DNA of 44,754 nucleotides, from NCBI GenBank assembly GCA_023701365.1, contig JAMPXD010000007.1:1-44754 (forward strand). The letters run 5' to 3'. Numbering within the stretch: position 1 is the first letter of the stretch; each line of letters begins with the position of its first letter. A model generated the notes under the pieces. The model had not been told where the DNA came from and did not search any database. It saw only the letters and a list, made by a program, of their open reading frames with translations. Source of the DNA: Geobacteraceae bacterium. GTDB lineage: Bacteria; Desulfobacterota; Desulfuromonadia; Geobacterales; Geobacteraceae. This document shows, one piece after another, positions 24,835-32,632 of the stretch. The translations under genes were made by a program, and so were the position numbers.

Positions 24835-25281
24835 TCACTTTTCACGGCTCTCCAGGATGAAGGTGACCGGTCCGTCATTGACCAGCGAGACCTCCATCAT
24901 TGCCTGGAATACCCCGGTTTCTACCGGCACTCCCAGGCTCTTCACTCTGGCGACGAAGCATTCATAGAGCCGGTTCGCCTCGGCGGGGGGGGCGGCGCCG
25001 TCGAAGGAGGGCCTCCTCCCCTTGGCGCAGTTCCCCGCCAGGGTGAACTGGGACACAGCCAGGAGCGCCCCGCCGATCTCCGGCAGAGCCTGGTTCATCT
25101 TCCCGGCGTCATCCTCGAAGAGGCGCAGGCCGACGATCTTGTCCGCCAGCCGCTCGGCGTCCCGCTCGCCGTCCCCCTTCTCCACCCCGAGCAGGACCAG
25201 GATGCCCCGGCCGATCCGACCGACCGTCTCCCCGGCCACATCGACCCGGGCGCTGCTCACCCGCTGGATTACCGCCTTCAT
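24835..25281 (-). CDS. dtd: D-aminoacyl-tRNA deacylase
   Basis: A 148-residue cytoplasmic enzyme that hydrolyses D-aminoacyl-tRNAs (and Gly-tRNAAla), recycling mischarged tRNA. It begins [20 protein letters not shown], carries the active-site SQFTL motif ([11 protein letters not shown]) and the C-terminal NDGPVTF motif of the Gly-cisPro type, and has the normal length. Its ATG overlaps the macrodomain stop by four bases. Every family hallmark is intact. Confidence 0.97.
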   Translation of the reverse strand: MKAVIQRVSSARVDVAGETVGRIGRGILVLLGVEKGDGERDAERLADKIVGLRLFEDDAGKMNQALPEIGGALLAVSQFTLAGNCAKGRRPSFDGAAPPAEANRLYECFVARVKSLGVPVETGVFQAMMEVSLVNDGPVTFILESREK

Positions 25282-25796
25282 CCAAAAATCTCGTCGAACT
25301 TTTCCCGGTAGATGGCCAGCGCCTCCGCGCTGTACAGGGCAAAGACCACCTTTTCAATCTCCGGGTACTGCGCCAGGGCCGCTCTTGTCTCGGTCAGGGC
25401 GATCTCGCACGCCCGCTCCATCGGATAGCCGTAGACACCGGCGCTGATGGCGGGGAAGGCGAGCGATTTCAGGCCGCTCTCGTGGGCGAGCCGGAAGGAG
25501 CGACGGTAGCAGGAGGCGAGCAGCTCGGGCTCCCCCTTATCGCCGCCGTGCCAGACGGGACCTACCGTGTGGATCACATGCCCGGCCGGAAGGCGGTACC
25601 CCCTGGTGATCTTCGCGTCGCCGGTTTCGCACCCCATGAGCGTCGCGCATTCCTCGACCAGTTCCGGCCCGGCGGCCCGGTGGATGGCGCCGTCCACCCC
25701 GCCCCCTCCCAGAAGCGTCCTGTTGGCGGCGTTGACGATGGCGTCCACCGCCAGCAGGGTGATGTCGGTCTGGATGATCTCGATCTTTTCCTTCAT
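25278..25796 (-). CDS. Macrodomain protein, probable O-acetyl-ADP-ribose deacetylase
   Basis: A 172-residue macrodomain of the MacroD/YmdB type, which binds ADP-ribose and hydrolyses O-acetyl-ADP-ribose or mono-ADP-ribosyl esters. Motifs are [20 protein letters not shown] with the Asn/Gly-rich ligand loop, [27 protein letters not shown] and [15 protein letters not shown]. It overlaps nfo by four bases upstream and dtd by four bases downstream. Confidence 0.96.
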   Translation of the reverse strand: MKEKIEIIQTDITLLAVDAIVNAANRTLLGGGGVDGAIHRAAGPELVEECATLMGCETGDAKITRGYRLPAGHVIHTVGPVWHGGDKGEPELLASCYRRSFRLAHESGLKSLAFPAISAGVYGYPMERACEIALTETRAALAQYPEIEKVVFALYSAEALAIYREKFDEIFG

Positions 25797-26698
25797 GGTT
25801 GCCTCCGGTGGGTTTCCCTTCCAGCCTTCCGCGCTTGCGCGCTTCCGCTCTCCACAAGGTCCCGCAGCACCTTGAGGTTCACCGCGTCCATCTCGTCGTT
25901 GTCCCCCTTGGGGGTCTCCAGGAGCTTGGGGACCCTGGCGAAGCGGGGGTCATTCATCAGGAAACGGAACGGGGCGAGCCCCATGGCCCCCTGGCCGATA
26001 TGCTCGTGCCGGTCGACCCGGCAGTTCAGCCCCTTCTTCGAGTCGTTCACGTGGAAGGCCTGGAGCCGGTCAAGACCGATGATCCGGTCGAACTCGGCGA
26101 AGGTCTGCCGGTACCCCTCCTCGGTGACGAGGTCATAGCCGGCGGCGAAGGCGTGGCAGGTATCGAGGCAGACCGCGAACCGCTCCGGGCAGGGGGAGCC
26201 GTCGATGATCGCCCGCAGGTGCTCGAAGCGGTAGCCGACGTTGGAGCCCTGGCCGGCGGTGATCTCCAGGAGGACCTTGCCGGTGTAGTCGGGAACCTGG
26301 GGGAAGAGTTGCTCGAAGGCCTCGCAGATCCGCCTGATGCCGGTCTCTTCGCCGTCGCCGGTGTGGGCGCCGGGGTGCATGACGATCTTCGTTATCCCGA
26401 GCCGGCTGCAGCGCTCCATCTCCTCCCGGAAGCCGACCAGGCTCTTGTCCCGGACCTCGCCCGGCGGGGCAGCCAGGTTGATCAGGTAGATGTCGTGGGA
26501 GACGATCTCGTGAAGCCCCGATTCGCCCCATTTCTCCCTGAACAGGGCGACGTCCGCGTCGGAAACCGGCTTTCCCCGCCACTGGTTGGAGTTCTGGGTG
26601 AAGACCTGGATCACCCCGCACCCCGCCTTCATCCCCCGCTCGGGGGCGAGGTGGATGCCGCCGGAGATCGACATGTGGGCGCCGAGATAGTCTTTCAT
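25793..26698 (-). CDS. nfo: Endonuclease IV (AP endonuclease)
   Basis: A 301-residue trinuclear-zinc AP endonuclease of base excision repair. It begins [20 protein letters not shown]. Metal-site motifs are [56 protein letters not shown] and GQGAMG. It is first in a tight minus-strand operon (nfo, macrodomain, dtd, TIGR02757, pabB-pabC). The C-terminal ~10 residues ([12 protein letters not shown]) are coded by a GCGCGGAAG-word repeat at about 25820-25855, so repeat DNA has extended or replaced the original tail. Confidence 0.97.
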   Translation of the reverse strand: MKDYLGAHMSISGGIHLAPERGMKAGCGVIQVFTQNSNQWRGKPVSDADVALFREKWGESGLHEIVSHDIYLINLAAPPGEVRDKSLVGFREEMERCSRLGITKIVMHPGAHTGDGEETGIRRICEAFEQLFPQVPDYTGKVLLEITAGQGSNVGYRFEHLRAIIDGSPCPERFAVCLDTCHAFAAGYDLVTEEGYRQTFAEFDRIIGLDRLQAFHVNDSKKGLNCRVDRHEHIGQGAMGLAPFRFLMNDPRFARVPKLLETPKGDNDEMDAVNLKVLRDLVESGSAQARKAGRETHRRQP

Positions 26699-26718
26699 GA
26701 GGGCCTTTCATCTGGCGT

Positions 26719-26782
26719 GGACTTAATGGACTGATTCAGTCCGTGTGAGTCCATGCCGTCCATCAAGTCCATGCCGTCCATG
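26719..26782. repeat. Short tandem words (GTCCATGCC/GTCCATCAA) in the spacer
   Basis: The spacer between the HIT gene and nfo is made of variants of a 9-base word around GTCCAT, including two copies of GTCCATGCCGTCCAT. It is one of several intergenic word arrays in the window. Confidence 0.75.
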
Positions 26783-26783
26783 T

Positions 26784-27203
26784 TCAGGTTCTGTGAAGTG
26801 CAGCCTTTATCGCCTGTATCCGCCCGGCATACTCTGCCGGCGCGAGGATCACCTCTTCATGGGGCTCGCTCCAGATCGGCCGCGGCCAGAGCGGGTCGCC
26901 CTGGAAGCGGGGGACCAGGTGCCAGTGCATGTGGGGGACCATGTTGCCGAGCAGCTCATAGTTCATTTTAGCCGGCTTGAAGAGGTTGTAAAGGGCCGCC
27001 GCCACCGCGTTCACCTCCTCGACCACGGCTGCCCGGGCCTGCCGGTCCAGGTGGAACAGCTCGGTGACGTGGTTTCTGGTGAACACGAAGGTGTATCCGG
27101 GAAAGAACTGGTCCCGGTTGAGAAGGACGTAGCAGCGATCCATCTCGGCGATGCGGAGCTCGGGCTGGTCGTGCCACATGGTGCACATGGGACAGGTTTG
27201 CAT
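26784..27203 (-). CDS. HIT family protein
   Basis: A 139-residue histidine-triad protein, a nucleotide hydrolase or transferase family. The triad is HMHWHLVPR (HxHxH) near residue 92. The N-terminus MQTCPMCTMWHDQPEL carries a CxxC pair often seen in HIT proteins as part of a zinc site. GYTFVFTRNHVTELFHL is also typical. The exact substrate cannot be read from sequence. It seems to form a single-gene unit, with repeat-rich spacers on both sides. Confidence 0.92.
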   Translation of the reverse strand: MQTCPMCTMWHDQPELRIAEMDRCYVLLNRDQFFPGYTFVFTRNHVTELFHLDRQARAAVVEEVNAVAAALYNLFKPAKMNYELLGNMVPHMHWHLVPRFQGDPLWPRPIWSEPHEEVILAPAEYAGRIQAIKAALHRT

Positions 27204-27256
27204 GAGAAACGCGCCTTTTCCGCAATATCTGCGTAAGTCTTCGGGGTTCCTTGTAC

Positions 27257-27354
27257 GGCGTAGCGCTGTTTATGCCCGCAGGGTGCTACGCCTCCGCGTC
27301 ACCCCTCGACAGCCTTGATCTTGCGAAAAAATCGCGTTTCTCAGGTCAAGGCTG
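27257..27354. repeat. Two inverted repeats in the dapF-HIT spacer
   Basis: GGCGTAGC (27257-27264) pairs with GCTACGCC (27285-27292), and CAGCCTTGA (27310-27318) pairs with TCAAGGCTG (27346-27354). Neither is followed by a T-run. They may be mRNA-end hairpins or remnants of a small palindromic element. Confidence 0.65.
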
Positions 27355-27367
27355 GTGCATGAACATA

Positions 27368-28204
27368 CTACAGGTTAATCTCCCCGGTAAACACCTCCAC
27401 CGCCGGGCCGGTCATGTACAGGTTGCCGTCCTCGGCCCATTCCAGCTCCAGGTCGCCGCCGGAGAGATGGTTGAGGATTTTCTTTTCGGTCACCCCGTTC
27501 AGCACCCCCGCCACGCAGACAGCGCTGGCGCCGGTGCCGCAGGCGAGGGTCTCGCCGGCGCCCCGCTCCCAGGTGCGCTGCCTGACCTCGGTGGGGGAGA
27601 TGATCTGCACGAATTCCACGTTGGTGCGGCGCGGGAACAGCTCGTGGTTTTCGATGAGCGGCCCGTACTTCTCCACCTGGAAGTTTGCCACGTCGTCCAC
27701 GAAGATCACGCAGTGGGGGTTCCCCATGGAGGCGCAGGTGATCCGGAAGGTGGTGTGGAGGATGTTGAGCGGCTCGTTGACCACCCGTGCCCCGGGTTCC
27801 CCCAGCATCGGGATTTCGGCGCGGGTCAGCCGCGGGTTCCCCATGTTCACCCGCACCCGGTCCACCCTGTTGCGGTCATCGGTGAAGAGCTGGAGGGTCA
27901 GGATGCCGGCGCCGGTCTCTGCGGTGATCTCCTTCCTGGAGACGATGCCGTGGTCGTAGGCGTACTTGGCCACGCAGCGGATGCCGTTGCCGCACATCTC
28001 CGACTCGGAGCCGTCGGAGTTGAACATCCGCATCCGGACGTCGGCCTTCTCCGAGGGCATGATGAGGATGAGGCCGTCCGAGCCTATGCCGAAGTTCCGG
28101 TTGGAAACCTTTATGGCCGCATCCCGCGGGTTGTCCACCTGTTCTTCGAAACAGTTCACGTACACATAGTCGTTGCCGGCCCCGTGCATCTTGGTGAATT
28201 TCAT
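27368..28204 (-). CDS. dapF: Diaminopimelate epimerase
   Basis: A 278-residue enzyme converting LL- to meso-diaminopimelate for lysine and peptidoglycan synthesis. The two catalytic cysteines are in place: C71 in [10 protein letters not shown] and C222 in [12 protein letters not shown]. The start [17 protein letters not shown] is the conserved N-terminus. The length is normal. It is monocistronic as far as can be seen. Confidence 0.98.
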   Translation of the reverse strand: MKFTKMHGAGNDYVYVNCFEEQVDNPRDAAIKVSNRNFGIGSDGLILIMPSEKADVRMRMFNSDGSESEMCGNGIRCVAKYAYDHGIVSRKEITAETGAGILTLQLFTDDRNRVDRVRVNMGNPRLTRAEIPMLGEPGARVVNEPLNILHTTFRITCASMGNPHCVIFVDDVANFQVEKYGPLIENHELFPRRTNVEFVQIISPTEVRQRTWERGAGETLACGTGASAVCVAGVLNGVTEKKILNHLSGGDLELEWAEDGNLYMTGPAVEVFTGEINL

Positions 28205-28342
28205 CGGCTGACTCCTTTTCCCGGTGATTGCTGCCGCTCAAGTAATAGCAAAAAAGCCGGGCGGCAACAAGCAAAAACCGGCGCTCTTGCCCTCCGCAGG
28301 CTATTGATGTTATCATGAAAAAAATTGACAGGGAGGTCGCGG

Positions 28343-28552
28343 ATGGAACTGAAAAACAGGATATGGATGACCGGCAGCCTGGACTGGTACGCCTACATCG
28401 GCGAGGACGAGGTCTTCCTCGGCCGCCGCGAGGTCCCCTACCCCCTTGCCGAGGGGGACAGGTGGACCAACGAATTCGGGGACGTCTTCCAGGTGGTAGA
28501 CGGAGAAATACGCCTGCTGGAGCGCGTTGCGCCGCCCGAGAGGCATTGGTGA
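28343..28552 (+). CDS. Small conserved-looking hypothetical protein
   Basis: A 69-residue soluble protein, MELKNRIWMTGSLDWYAYIG onward, ending VAPPERHW. It has no signal peptide or cysteine motif. The start is fixed by GGGAGGT five bases before ATG 28343. Codon use is like that of the neighbouring chromosomal genes, which supports real coding. I do not recognise a family. Confidence 0.65.
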   Translation: MELKNRIWMTGSLDWYAYIGEDEVFLGRREVPYPLAEGDRWTNEFGDVFQVVDGEIRLLERVAPPERHW

Positions 28553-28637
28553 AGCGGGCCGACAATGTGCGGGAGCGGGGGTTCACCTAAACAAGTCGAT
28601 CTGGATGGAGAATCCATTGTTACATATATTTATGATC

Positions 28638-28666
28638 TTGACAAATTGGCTGTGTAACCGTATATG
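28638..28666 (+). promoter_or_regulatory. Strong sigma-70 promoter for the Rrf2 regulator
   Basis: TTGACA (28638-28643), a 17-base spacer and TATATG (28661-28666) make a near-consensus promoter 31 bases before the regulator's ATG. The short leader means the regulator could easily block its own promoter. Confidence 0.85.
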
Positions 28667-28696
28667 TTGAATTATCCCAAACCGAGGTAAAATCCT

Positions 28697-29164
28697 ATGA
28701 AGCTTTCGACGAAAAGTCGCTACGGCCTCCGCGCGCTATTCGACATTGCCTACAATTCCGGTAACCTTCCCGCCCAGATCCAGGACATCTCCCGCCGGCA
28801 GGACATCTCCCCCCGCTATCTGGAGCAGATCTTCCAGGGCCTGAAGAAGGTGGGGATTCTCAAGAGCAAGAGGGGCCCGCAGGGTGGCTATTTTCTCACC
28901 AGGAGCCCCGAGGAGATCACCGTCAAGGACATCGTCATCGCGACGGAAGGGGGGATGGCCCTGGTGGACTGCGTTTCCAGCAAGAGGAAGAAAAAAAACG
29001 CCTGCACCTTCGAGGGGTGCTGCGTTACCCAGACGGTCTGGGACGAGGCCACCGCCAGATTGAACGATTATTTTGCCACCCTTACCCTCAAGACCCTCTG
29101 CGAAAAGGGGCAGGCCATGGGGCTGAAGAGGGAACAGGACCACAGGTTCATGTATTACATTTAG
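28697..29164 (+). CDS. Rrf2 family transcriptional regulator (probably cysteine/Fe-S responsive)
   Basis: A 155-residue Rrf2/IscR/CymR-family DNA-binding protein. It begins MKLSTKSRYGLRALFDIAYN. The winged helix includes ISRRQDISPRYLEQIF and GILKSKRGPQGGYFL. The effector part contains C-x10-C-x4-CC (VDCVSSKRKKKNACTFEGCC), different from the IscR C-x5-C-x5-C spacing but rich enough for a cluster or thiol sensing. It precedes cysK, so it probably controls cysteine synthesis in response to Cys or Fe-S state. The pairing with cysK is seen; the regulation is inferred. Confidence 0.9.
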   Translation: MKLSTKSRYGLRALFDIAYNSGNLPAQIQDISRRQDISPRYLEQIFQGLKKVGILKSKRGPQGGYFLTRSPEEITVKDIVIATEGGMALVDCVSSKRKKKNACTFEGCCVTQTVWDEATARLNDYFATLTLKTLCEKGQAMGLKREQDHRFMYYI

Positions 29165-29275
29165 GTCGATAGACTGACCCGGCCGCCGCAGCTTGAGCTG
29201 CTTTGGCGGAGGAGGCAGGCTGAAGACTGTAAGGAATAAATCATACGTATCGCCGTCGATATCCTTGAATGATCT

Positions 29276-29330
29276 TCAACCTTCACCTTCAACCTTCAAC
29301 CTGCAATCTGCAGCCTTCAGCCTTCAGCCT
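29276..29330. repeat. Degenerate CTTCAACC/CTTCAGCC word array
   Basis: The spacer before cysK has about eight tandem variants of a 7-8-base word (CTTCAACC, CTTCACC, CTGCAATC, CTTCAGC). It has no coding sense and is of the same kind as the other word arrays in this window. Confidence 0.8.
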
Positions 29331-29356
29331 CAACACCTGATATAAAAGGAGTTACC

Positions 29357-30280
29357 ATGCCCGTTGCGAAAAGCGCGAACATTCTGGAACAGATCGGCAA
29401 CACCCCCATCGTCAGGCTCGAGAAGCTGGAGGAGCCGGGCTCGGCGGCAATCTACGCCAAGGTTGAAGCGTTCAATCCCGGCGGGAGCATCAAGGACCGG
29501 ATCTGTCTTGCCATGATCGAGGCGGCGGAACGGGACGGCTGCCTGAAGCCGGGTGGGGCGGTTGTGGAGCCGACCAGCGGCAACACCGGGATTGGCCTCT
29601 CCATGGTCTGCGCCGTCAAGGGGTACAAGGTGGTTCTGACCATGCCCGACACCATGAGCATCGAGCGGAGAAGGCTGTTGGCCGGCTACGGGGCCGAGCT
29701 GGTGCTCACCCCGGGAGCGCAGGGGATGCGGGGTGCGGTGCAGAAGGCCGAGGAGCTGGCCGCCACCCACGGCTACCTGCTTCCCCAGCAGTTCAAGAAC
29801 CCGGCCAACCCCGATGTCCACCGCAGGACCACCGGTCCCGAGATCATCAATGCCATGGCCGGCCTCCCCATTGACGCCTTAGTGGCAGGGGTGGGGACCG
29901 GCGGCACCATCACCGGGGTCGGCGAGGTGCTGAAAAAGTTCAACCCCCAGGTCCAGATCGTGGCCGTCGAACCGGCGGATTCCGCGGTCCTGTCGGGCGG
30001 CGAGCCCGGCCCCCACAAGATCCAGGGGATCGGCGCGGGGTTCATCCCCGACGTGCTGAACACCAAGGTCTACAGCGAGGTCGTCAAGGTCACTAACGAG
30101 GCCGCCTACGCAGCCACCAAGCGGCTGGCCCTCGAAGCCGGCCTGCTGGTCGGCGTATCGTCCGGCGCCGCTTTTGTCGGTGCGTTGCAGGTTGCGAAAA
30201 AGCTCGGCAAGGGTAAGAACGTGGTGGTGATACTGCCGGATACCGGGGAGAGGTATTTATCTACTGGAGTTTTCGATTAG
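29357..30280 (+). CDS. cysK: Cysteine synthase A
   Basis: A 307-residue PLP enzyme making cysteine from O-acetylserine and sulfide. The PLP lysine is K46 in NPGGSIKDR. The substrate loop [11 protein letters not shown], the phosphate-binding [10 protein letters not shown] and the C-terminal [12 protein letters not shown] are intact. The length is normal. AAAGGAG precedes the ATG. It lies downstream of the Rrf2 regulator, with a word-repeat spacer between, and ahead of a terminator. Confidence 0.97.
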   Translation: MPVAKSANILEQIGNTPIVRLEKLEEPGSAAIYAKVEAFNPGGSIKDRICLAMIEAAERDGCLKPGGAVVEPTSGNTGIGLSMVCAVKGYKVVLTMPDTMSIERRRLLAGYGAELVLTPGAQGMRGAVQKAEELAATHGYLLPQQFKNPANPDVHRRTTGPEIINAMAGLPIDALVAGVGTGGTITGVGEVLKKFNPQVQIVAVEPADSAVLSGGEPGPHKIQGIGAGFIPDVLNTKVYSEVVKVTNEAAYAATKRLALEAGLLVGVSSGAAFVGALQVAKKLGKGKNVVVILPDTGERYLSTGVFD

Positions 30281-30294
30281 GAATTTGACCAAAC

Positions 30295-30401
30295 GTAGGG
30301 GCGACGCAGCCATCTCCGCCAAAGCAGCTCCGGCTGCGACGGCCGGATGCGTCGCCCTGTTTTCGGAACGAGATAAAGGGCGAGGCGTGCCTCGCCCCTA
30401 C
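30295..30401. repeat. Palindromic GTAGGGGCGA...TCGCCCCTAC element
   Basis: A 107-base element bounded by GTAGGGGCGACGC and GCCTCGCCCCTAC, with a second inner inverted pair (GGGCGACGCA/TGCGTCGCCC). It looks like a small non-coding interspersed palindrome (REP- or MITE-like). It fills most of the cysK-larE spacer. Confidence 0.8.
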
Positions 30402-30406
30402 ATGGA

Positions 30407-30428
30407 TGCCCCTTTACGGGGCATTTTT
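30407..30428 (+). terminator. Rho-independent terminator directly before larE
   Basis: TGCCCC (30407-30412) and GGGGCA (30418-30423) with loop TTTAC are followed by five T. It ends only 11 bases before the larE ATG. It ends cysK transcription and may also reduce larE expression. Confidence 0.8.
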
Positions 30429-30439
30429 GTTGGAGAACC

Positions 30440-31246
30440 ATGGACCAACTGCACGAAAAATATGAGAAACTTAAGCAGATAATAACCGAGATGGGGTCGG
30501 TGCTGGTCGCCTTTTCCGGGGGGGTGGATTCCACCTTCCTGCTCAGGGTCGCCCATGATCTCCTCGGTGAGCGGGCCTGCGCCATTACCGCCACCTCCCC
30601 CACCTACCCGGAGTCGGAGTTCCGGGCGGCCGCGGAGCTGGCCCGACAGATCGGCGCCCGGCAGGTCGTGGTGGAGTCCAACGAGCTGGAGATACCGGGC
30701 TTTGCCGCCAACCCGAAGGACCGCTGTTACCACTGCAAGCGGGAGCTGTTCGAGTTGTGCGCGGCAAGGGCCGCGCAGTTGGGTTACGCCTTCATCGCCG
30801 ACGGGAGTAACTGCGACGACCTCCATGACTACCGGCCGGGGCGGCGTGCCCTGGCGGAGCTGGAGATCAGGAGCCCCCTCCTGGAGGCGGGGCTCGGCAA
30901 GGGCGATATCCGCGCCCTGAGCCGTGAACTGGGGCTCCCCACCTGGAACAAGCAGGCCTACGCCTGCCTTGCCAGCCGCTTTCCCTACGGGGTCGAGATC
31001 ACCCCGGAGCGTCTGGGCATGGTGGAGAGGTGCGAGGAGTTCCTGCGGAGGGCGGGATTCACCACCTACCGGGTCAGATACCACGGGGATACCGCCCGGA
31101 TCGAAGCGGCCGAAGGGGAGATGGCGCGCTTCCTGGAGCCCCTCTTCCGCTGCTCTCTGCTCTCGTTCTTCCGGGAAGCGGGCTTCACCTATGTGTCCCT
31201 CGACCTCCAGGGGTACCGGACCGGGAGTATGAATGAGGCGGGCTAA
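30440..31246 (+). CDS. larE: LarE-type ATP-dependent sacrificial sulfur transferase
   Basis: A 268-residue PP-loop protein. The ATP loop is SGGVDS (26-31). C176 in YACLASR matches the position of the sacrificial sulfur-donor Cys176 of Lactobacillus plantarum LarE. Other cysteines (C96/C99 in RCYHCK, plus C198 and C238) are spread along the chain. LarE adds sulfur to the pyridinium precursor of the nickel-pincer cofactor of lactate racemase. No larA, larB or larC is visible in this window, so the target is unknown; this is common for larE homologues. It follows cysK, which fits a sulfur theme. Confidence 0.9.
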   Translation: MDQLHEKYEKLKQIITEMGSVLVAFSGGVDSTFLLRVAHDLLGERACAITATSPTYPESEFRAAAELARQIGARQVVVESNELEIPGFAANPKDRCYHCKRELFELCAARAAQLGYAFIADGSNCDDLHDYRPGRRALAELEIRSPLLEAGLGKGDIRALSRELGLPTWNKQAYACLASRFPYGVEITPERLGMVERCEEFLRRAGFTTYRVRYHGDTARIEAAEGEMARFLEPLFRCSLLSFFREAGFTYVSLDLQGYRTGSMNEAG

Positions 31247-31317
31247 GGGCACAAGGCGCAAGGTTAAAGACTAAAGAAAAGACTTCCCCTTAGCCTTTAG
31301 CCTTGTGCCTTGTGCCC
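31247..31317. repeat. Near-perfect 23-bp inverted repeat between larE and hsp20
   Basis: Arms 31247-31269 and 31295-31317 (beginning GGGCACAAGGC, ending GCCTTGTGCCC) pair over 23 bp with only two mismatches, both G-T type. It begins at the base after the larE stop and ends three bases before the convergent hsp20 stop. It may serve as an mRNA-end hairpin for both genes. Confidence 0.85.
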
Positions 31318-31320
31318 GGT

Positions 31321-31764
31321 TTATTTCACTTCAACGGTGATCTGCTTCGGCTTCTTTTCTTCCCGCTTGGGGAGGATGAGGGTCAGCACCCCCCGCTCGC
31401 AGGTGGCCTTGACCTTTTCCTGGTCTATGGTGGGGGGGAGCGAGAAGCTCCGCTGGAAGGGGCCGTAGTAGCGCTCGACCCGGTGGTAATTCTCCTTCCT
31501 GATGGACTGGTCGAGCTTGCGCTCCCCCTTCAGGGTCAGGGTGTTGTCCTCGATCCGCACCTCGATGTCGTTCTGGTCGATGTCGGGGACCTCCGCCTTG
31601 ATCACCACGCTCTCCTCGTCTTCGTAGATGTCCACCGACGGCTGCCAGATCCCTTCCTTGACTTCTTCGCCGGCCTCCCGGTTCCATGCCAGGTCGAGCA
31701 GCCGGTTCATCTGTTCCTGCATGGTCCGCAGCTCCTTGAAGGGGTTGTACCTCACGATCGCCAT
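31321..31764 (-). CDS. Small heat shock protein (Hsp20/alpha-crystallin family)
   Basis: A 147-residue cytoplasmic holdase chaperone. It begins MAIVRYNPFKELRTMQEQMN. The alpha-crystallin domain runs from about residue 40, with PSVDIYEDEESVVIKAEVPD, TLTLKGER, YGPFQRSFSLP and the ERGVLTLILPK signature. A C-terminal I-x-V type anchor is seen as ITVEV. AAGGAGG precedes the ATG. It has a good promoter just upstream. Confidence 0.96.
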   Translation of the reverse strand: MAIVRYNPFKELRTMQEQMNRLLDLAWNREAGEEVKEGIWQPSVDIYEDEESVVIKAEVPDIDQNDIEVRIEDNTLTLKGERKLDQSIRKENYHRVERYYGPFQRSFSLPPTIDQEKVKATCERGVLTLILPKREEKKPKQITVEVK

Positions 31765-31796
31765 ATCTCTTGTCCTCCTTGGGCTCAGTTTACGTT

Positions 31797-31824
31797 AATA
31801 TAATGAGCTTTACCGCAAAGTCAA
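31797..31824 (-). promoter_or_regulatory. Sigma-70 promoter of hsp20
   Basis: On the minus strand TTGACT (31819-31824) and TATATT (31797-31802) are 16 bases apart; an overlapping TATTAA gives 18. It sits about 33 bases before the ATG. Its -35 overlaps the end of a 17-bp perfect inverted repeat. Confidence 0.7.
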
Positions 31825-31859
31825 GGGGGGAGGAACATATCCGTTCCTCCCCCCTTGAC
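31820..31859. repeat. Perfect 17-bp inverted repeat overlapping the hsp20 -35
   Basis: GTCAAGGGGGGAGGAAC (31820-31836) and its exact complement (31843-31859) flank the loop ATATCC. No T-run follows on either strand. It could be an operator for hsp20 or the mRNA-end hairpin of the small gene at 31901-32077. It does not match the CIRCE heat-shock operator. Confidence 0.8.
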
Positions 31860-31900
31860 GCCTTGCATGCCGGCCTGATGCCGGGCTTCTTTATGAGTTA

Positions 31901-32077
31901 TCAGGAAGATTTCATCCCTTTGGGTATCTTGTGCTTGAGTTTCTTCGAACCGTCGTAGAGCATCTGCTTGGCGACGGCCCGTTTTTCCTTCAGGTCCTTC
32001 TTGTCGTAGTCGGTTTCGAGAATGACTTCCGCCTTGTCGGCCAGTTGCTCGATGGTTTCCTCTTCTTTTTTTGTCAT
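31901..32077 (-). CDS. Small charged hypothetical protein
   Basis: A 58-residue, very lysine- and glutamate-rich protein (MTKKEEETIEQLADKAEVIL, then TDYDKKDLKEKRAVAKQM). It is probably helical and has no membrane segment. The start is set by AAAAGGAG five bases before ATG 32077; a start 21 codons upstream is less likely. I do not recognise it. Confidence 0.65.
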   Translation of the reverse strand: MTKKEEETIEQLADKAEVILETDYDKKDLKEKRAVAKQMLYDGSKKLKHKIPKGMKSS

Positions 32078-32279
32078 ACGAACTCCTTTTGGCGTTGATG
32101 GTGACATGTGATGGCCGCTATCAGCTTGGATCCTTGCCACCTCCTTTCTTTTTCAGATAGTCTACCAGATTCCGCATTTGATGCAATCCGGGAAAAGGGG
32201 GGTGATGGGGACTATTTGCCTTGAAGCAGTGGCGGTTATCGGCTAATATTCCGTGACAAAACCGGCGGGGAGGTGCTTA

Positions 32280-32456
32280 GTGCTGATATACAAGGTGGTG
32301 GAGCTGAACACCGTTTCCGAGGATATGCTGGAAGAGGTCCTCAACGAGTGGACCGCCAAGGGGTGGCACTTCGACGGGATGCAGTTCGCCATGCGGGAGT
32401 CGCAGAAACGGCCGAGCATGGCGTTCGTGCTCTTCACCCGGGAGGAGGGGGAGTGA
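32280..32456 (+). CDS. DUF4177-like small protein
   Basis: A 58-residue protein starting at GTG 32280, with GGGGAGG six bases before it: (V/M)LIYKVVELNTVSED, LNEWTAKGWHFDGMQFAM, PSMAFVLFTREE. The strand-helix-strand layout with a 'W..KGW.f' centre resembles DUF4177 proteins, whose function is unknown. It is monocistronic. Confidence 0.7.
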   Translation: MLIYKVVELNTVSEDMLEEVLNEWTAKGWHFDGMQFAMRESQKRPSMAFVLFTREEGE

Positions 32457-32632
32457 TAGGTGATCTGACTATTGTTCATTGAATTGAAAAATGGACTTGG
32501 CTGTATTTCAGTTGCATAAAATGGCCGCATGGAAAATGCTGGAATGCCCTTCCCGCCATTTGTGCCGGGTTGCCACGAGTTTGATATTTAGAGAAGCTCC
32601 CCAATACTTCCCATAGTTCATAGGTGGAATGA

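Noticed and set aside
27251-28318. 355-codon plus-strand frame opposite dapF
   Set aside because: dapF on the other strand is complete with both catalytic cysteines; the antisense frame has no motif.
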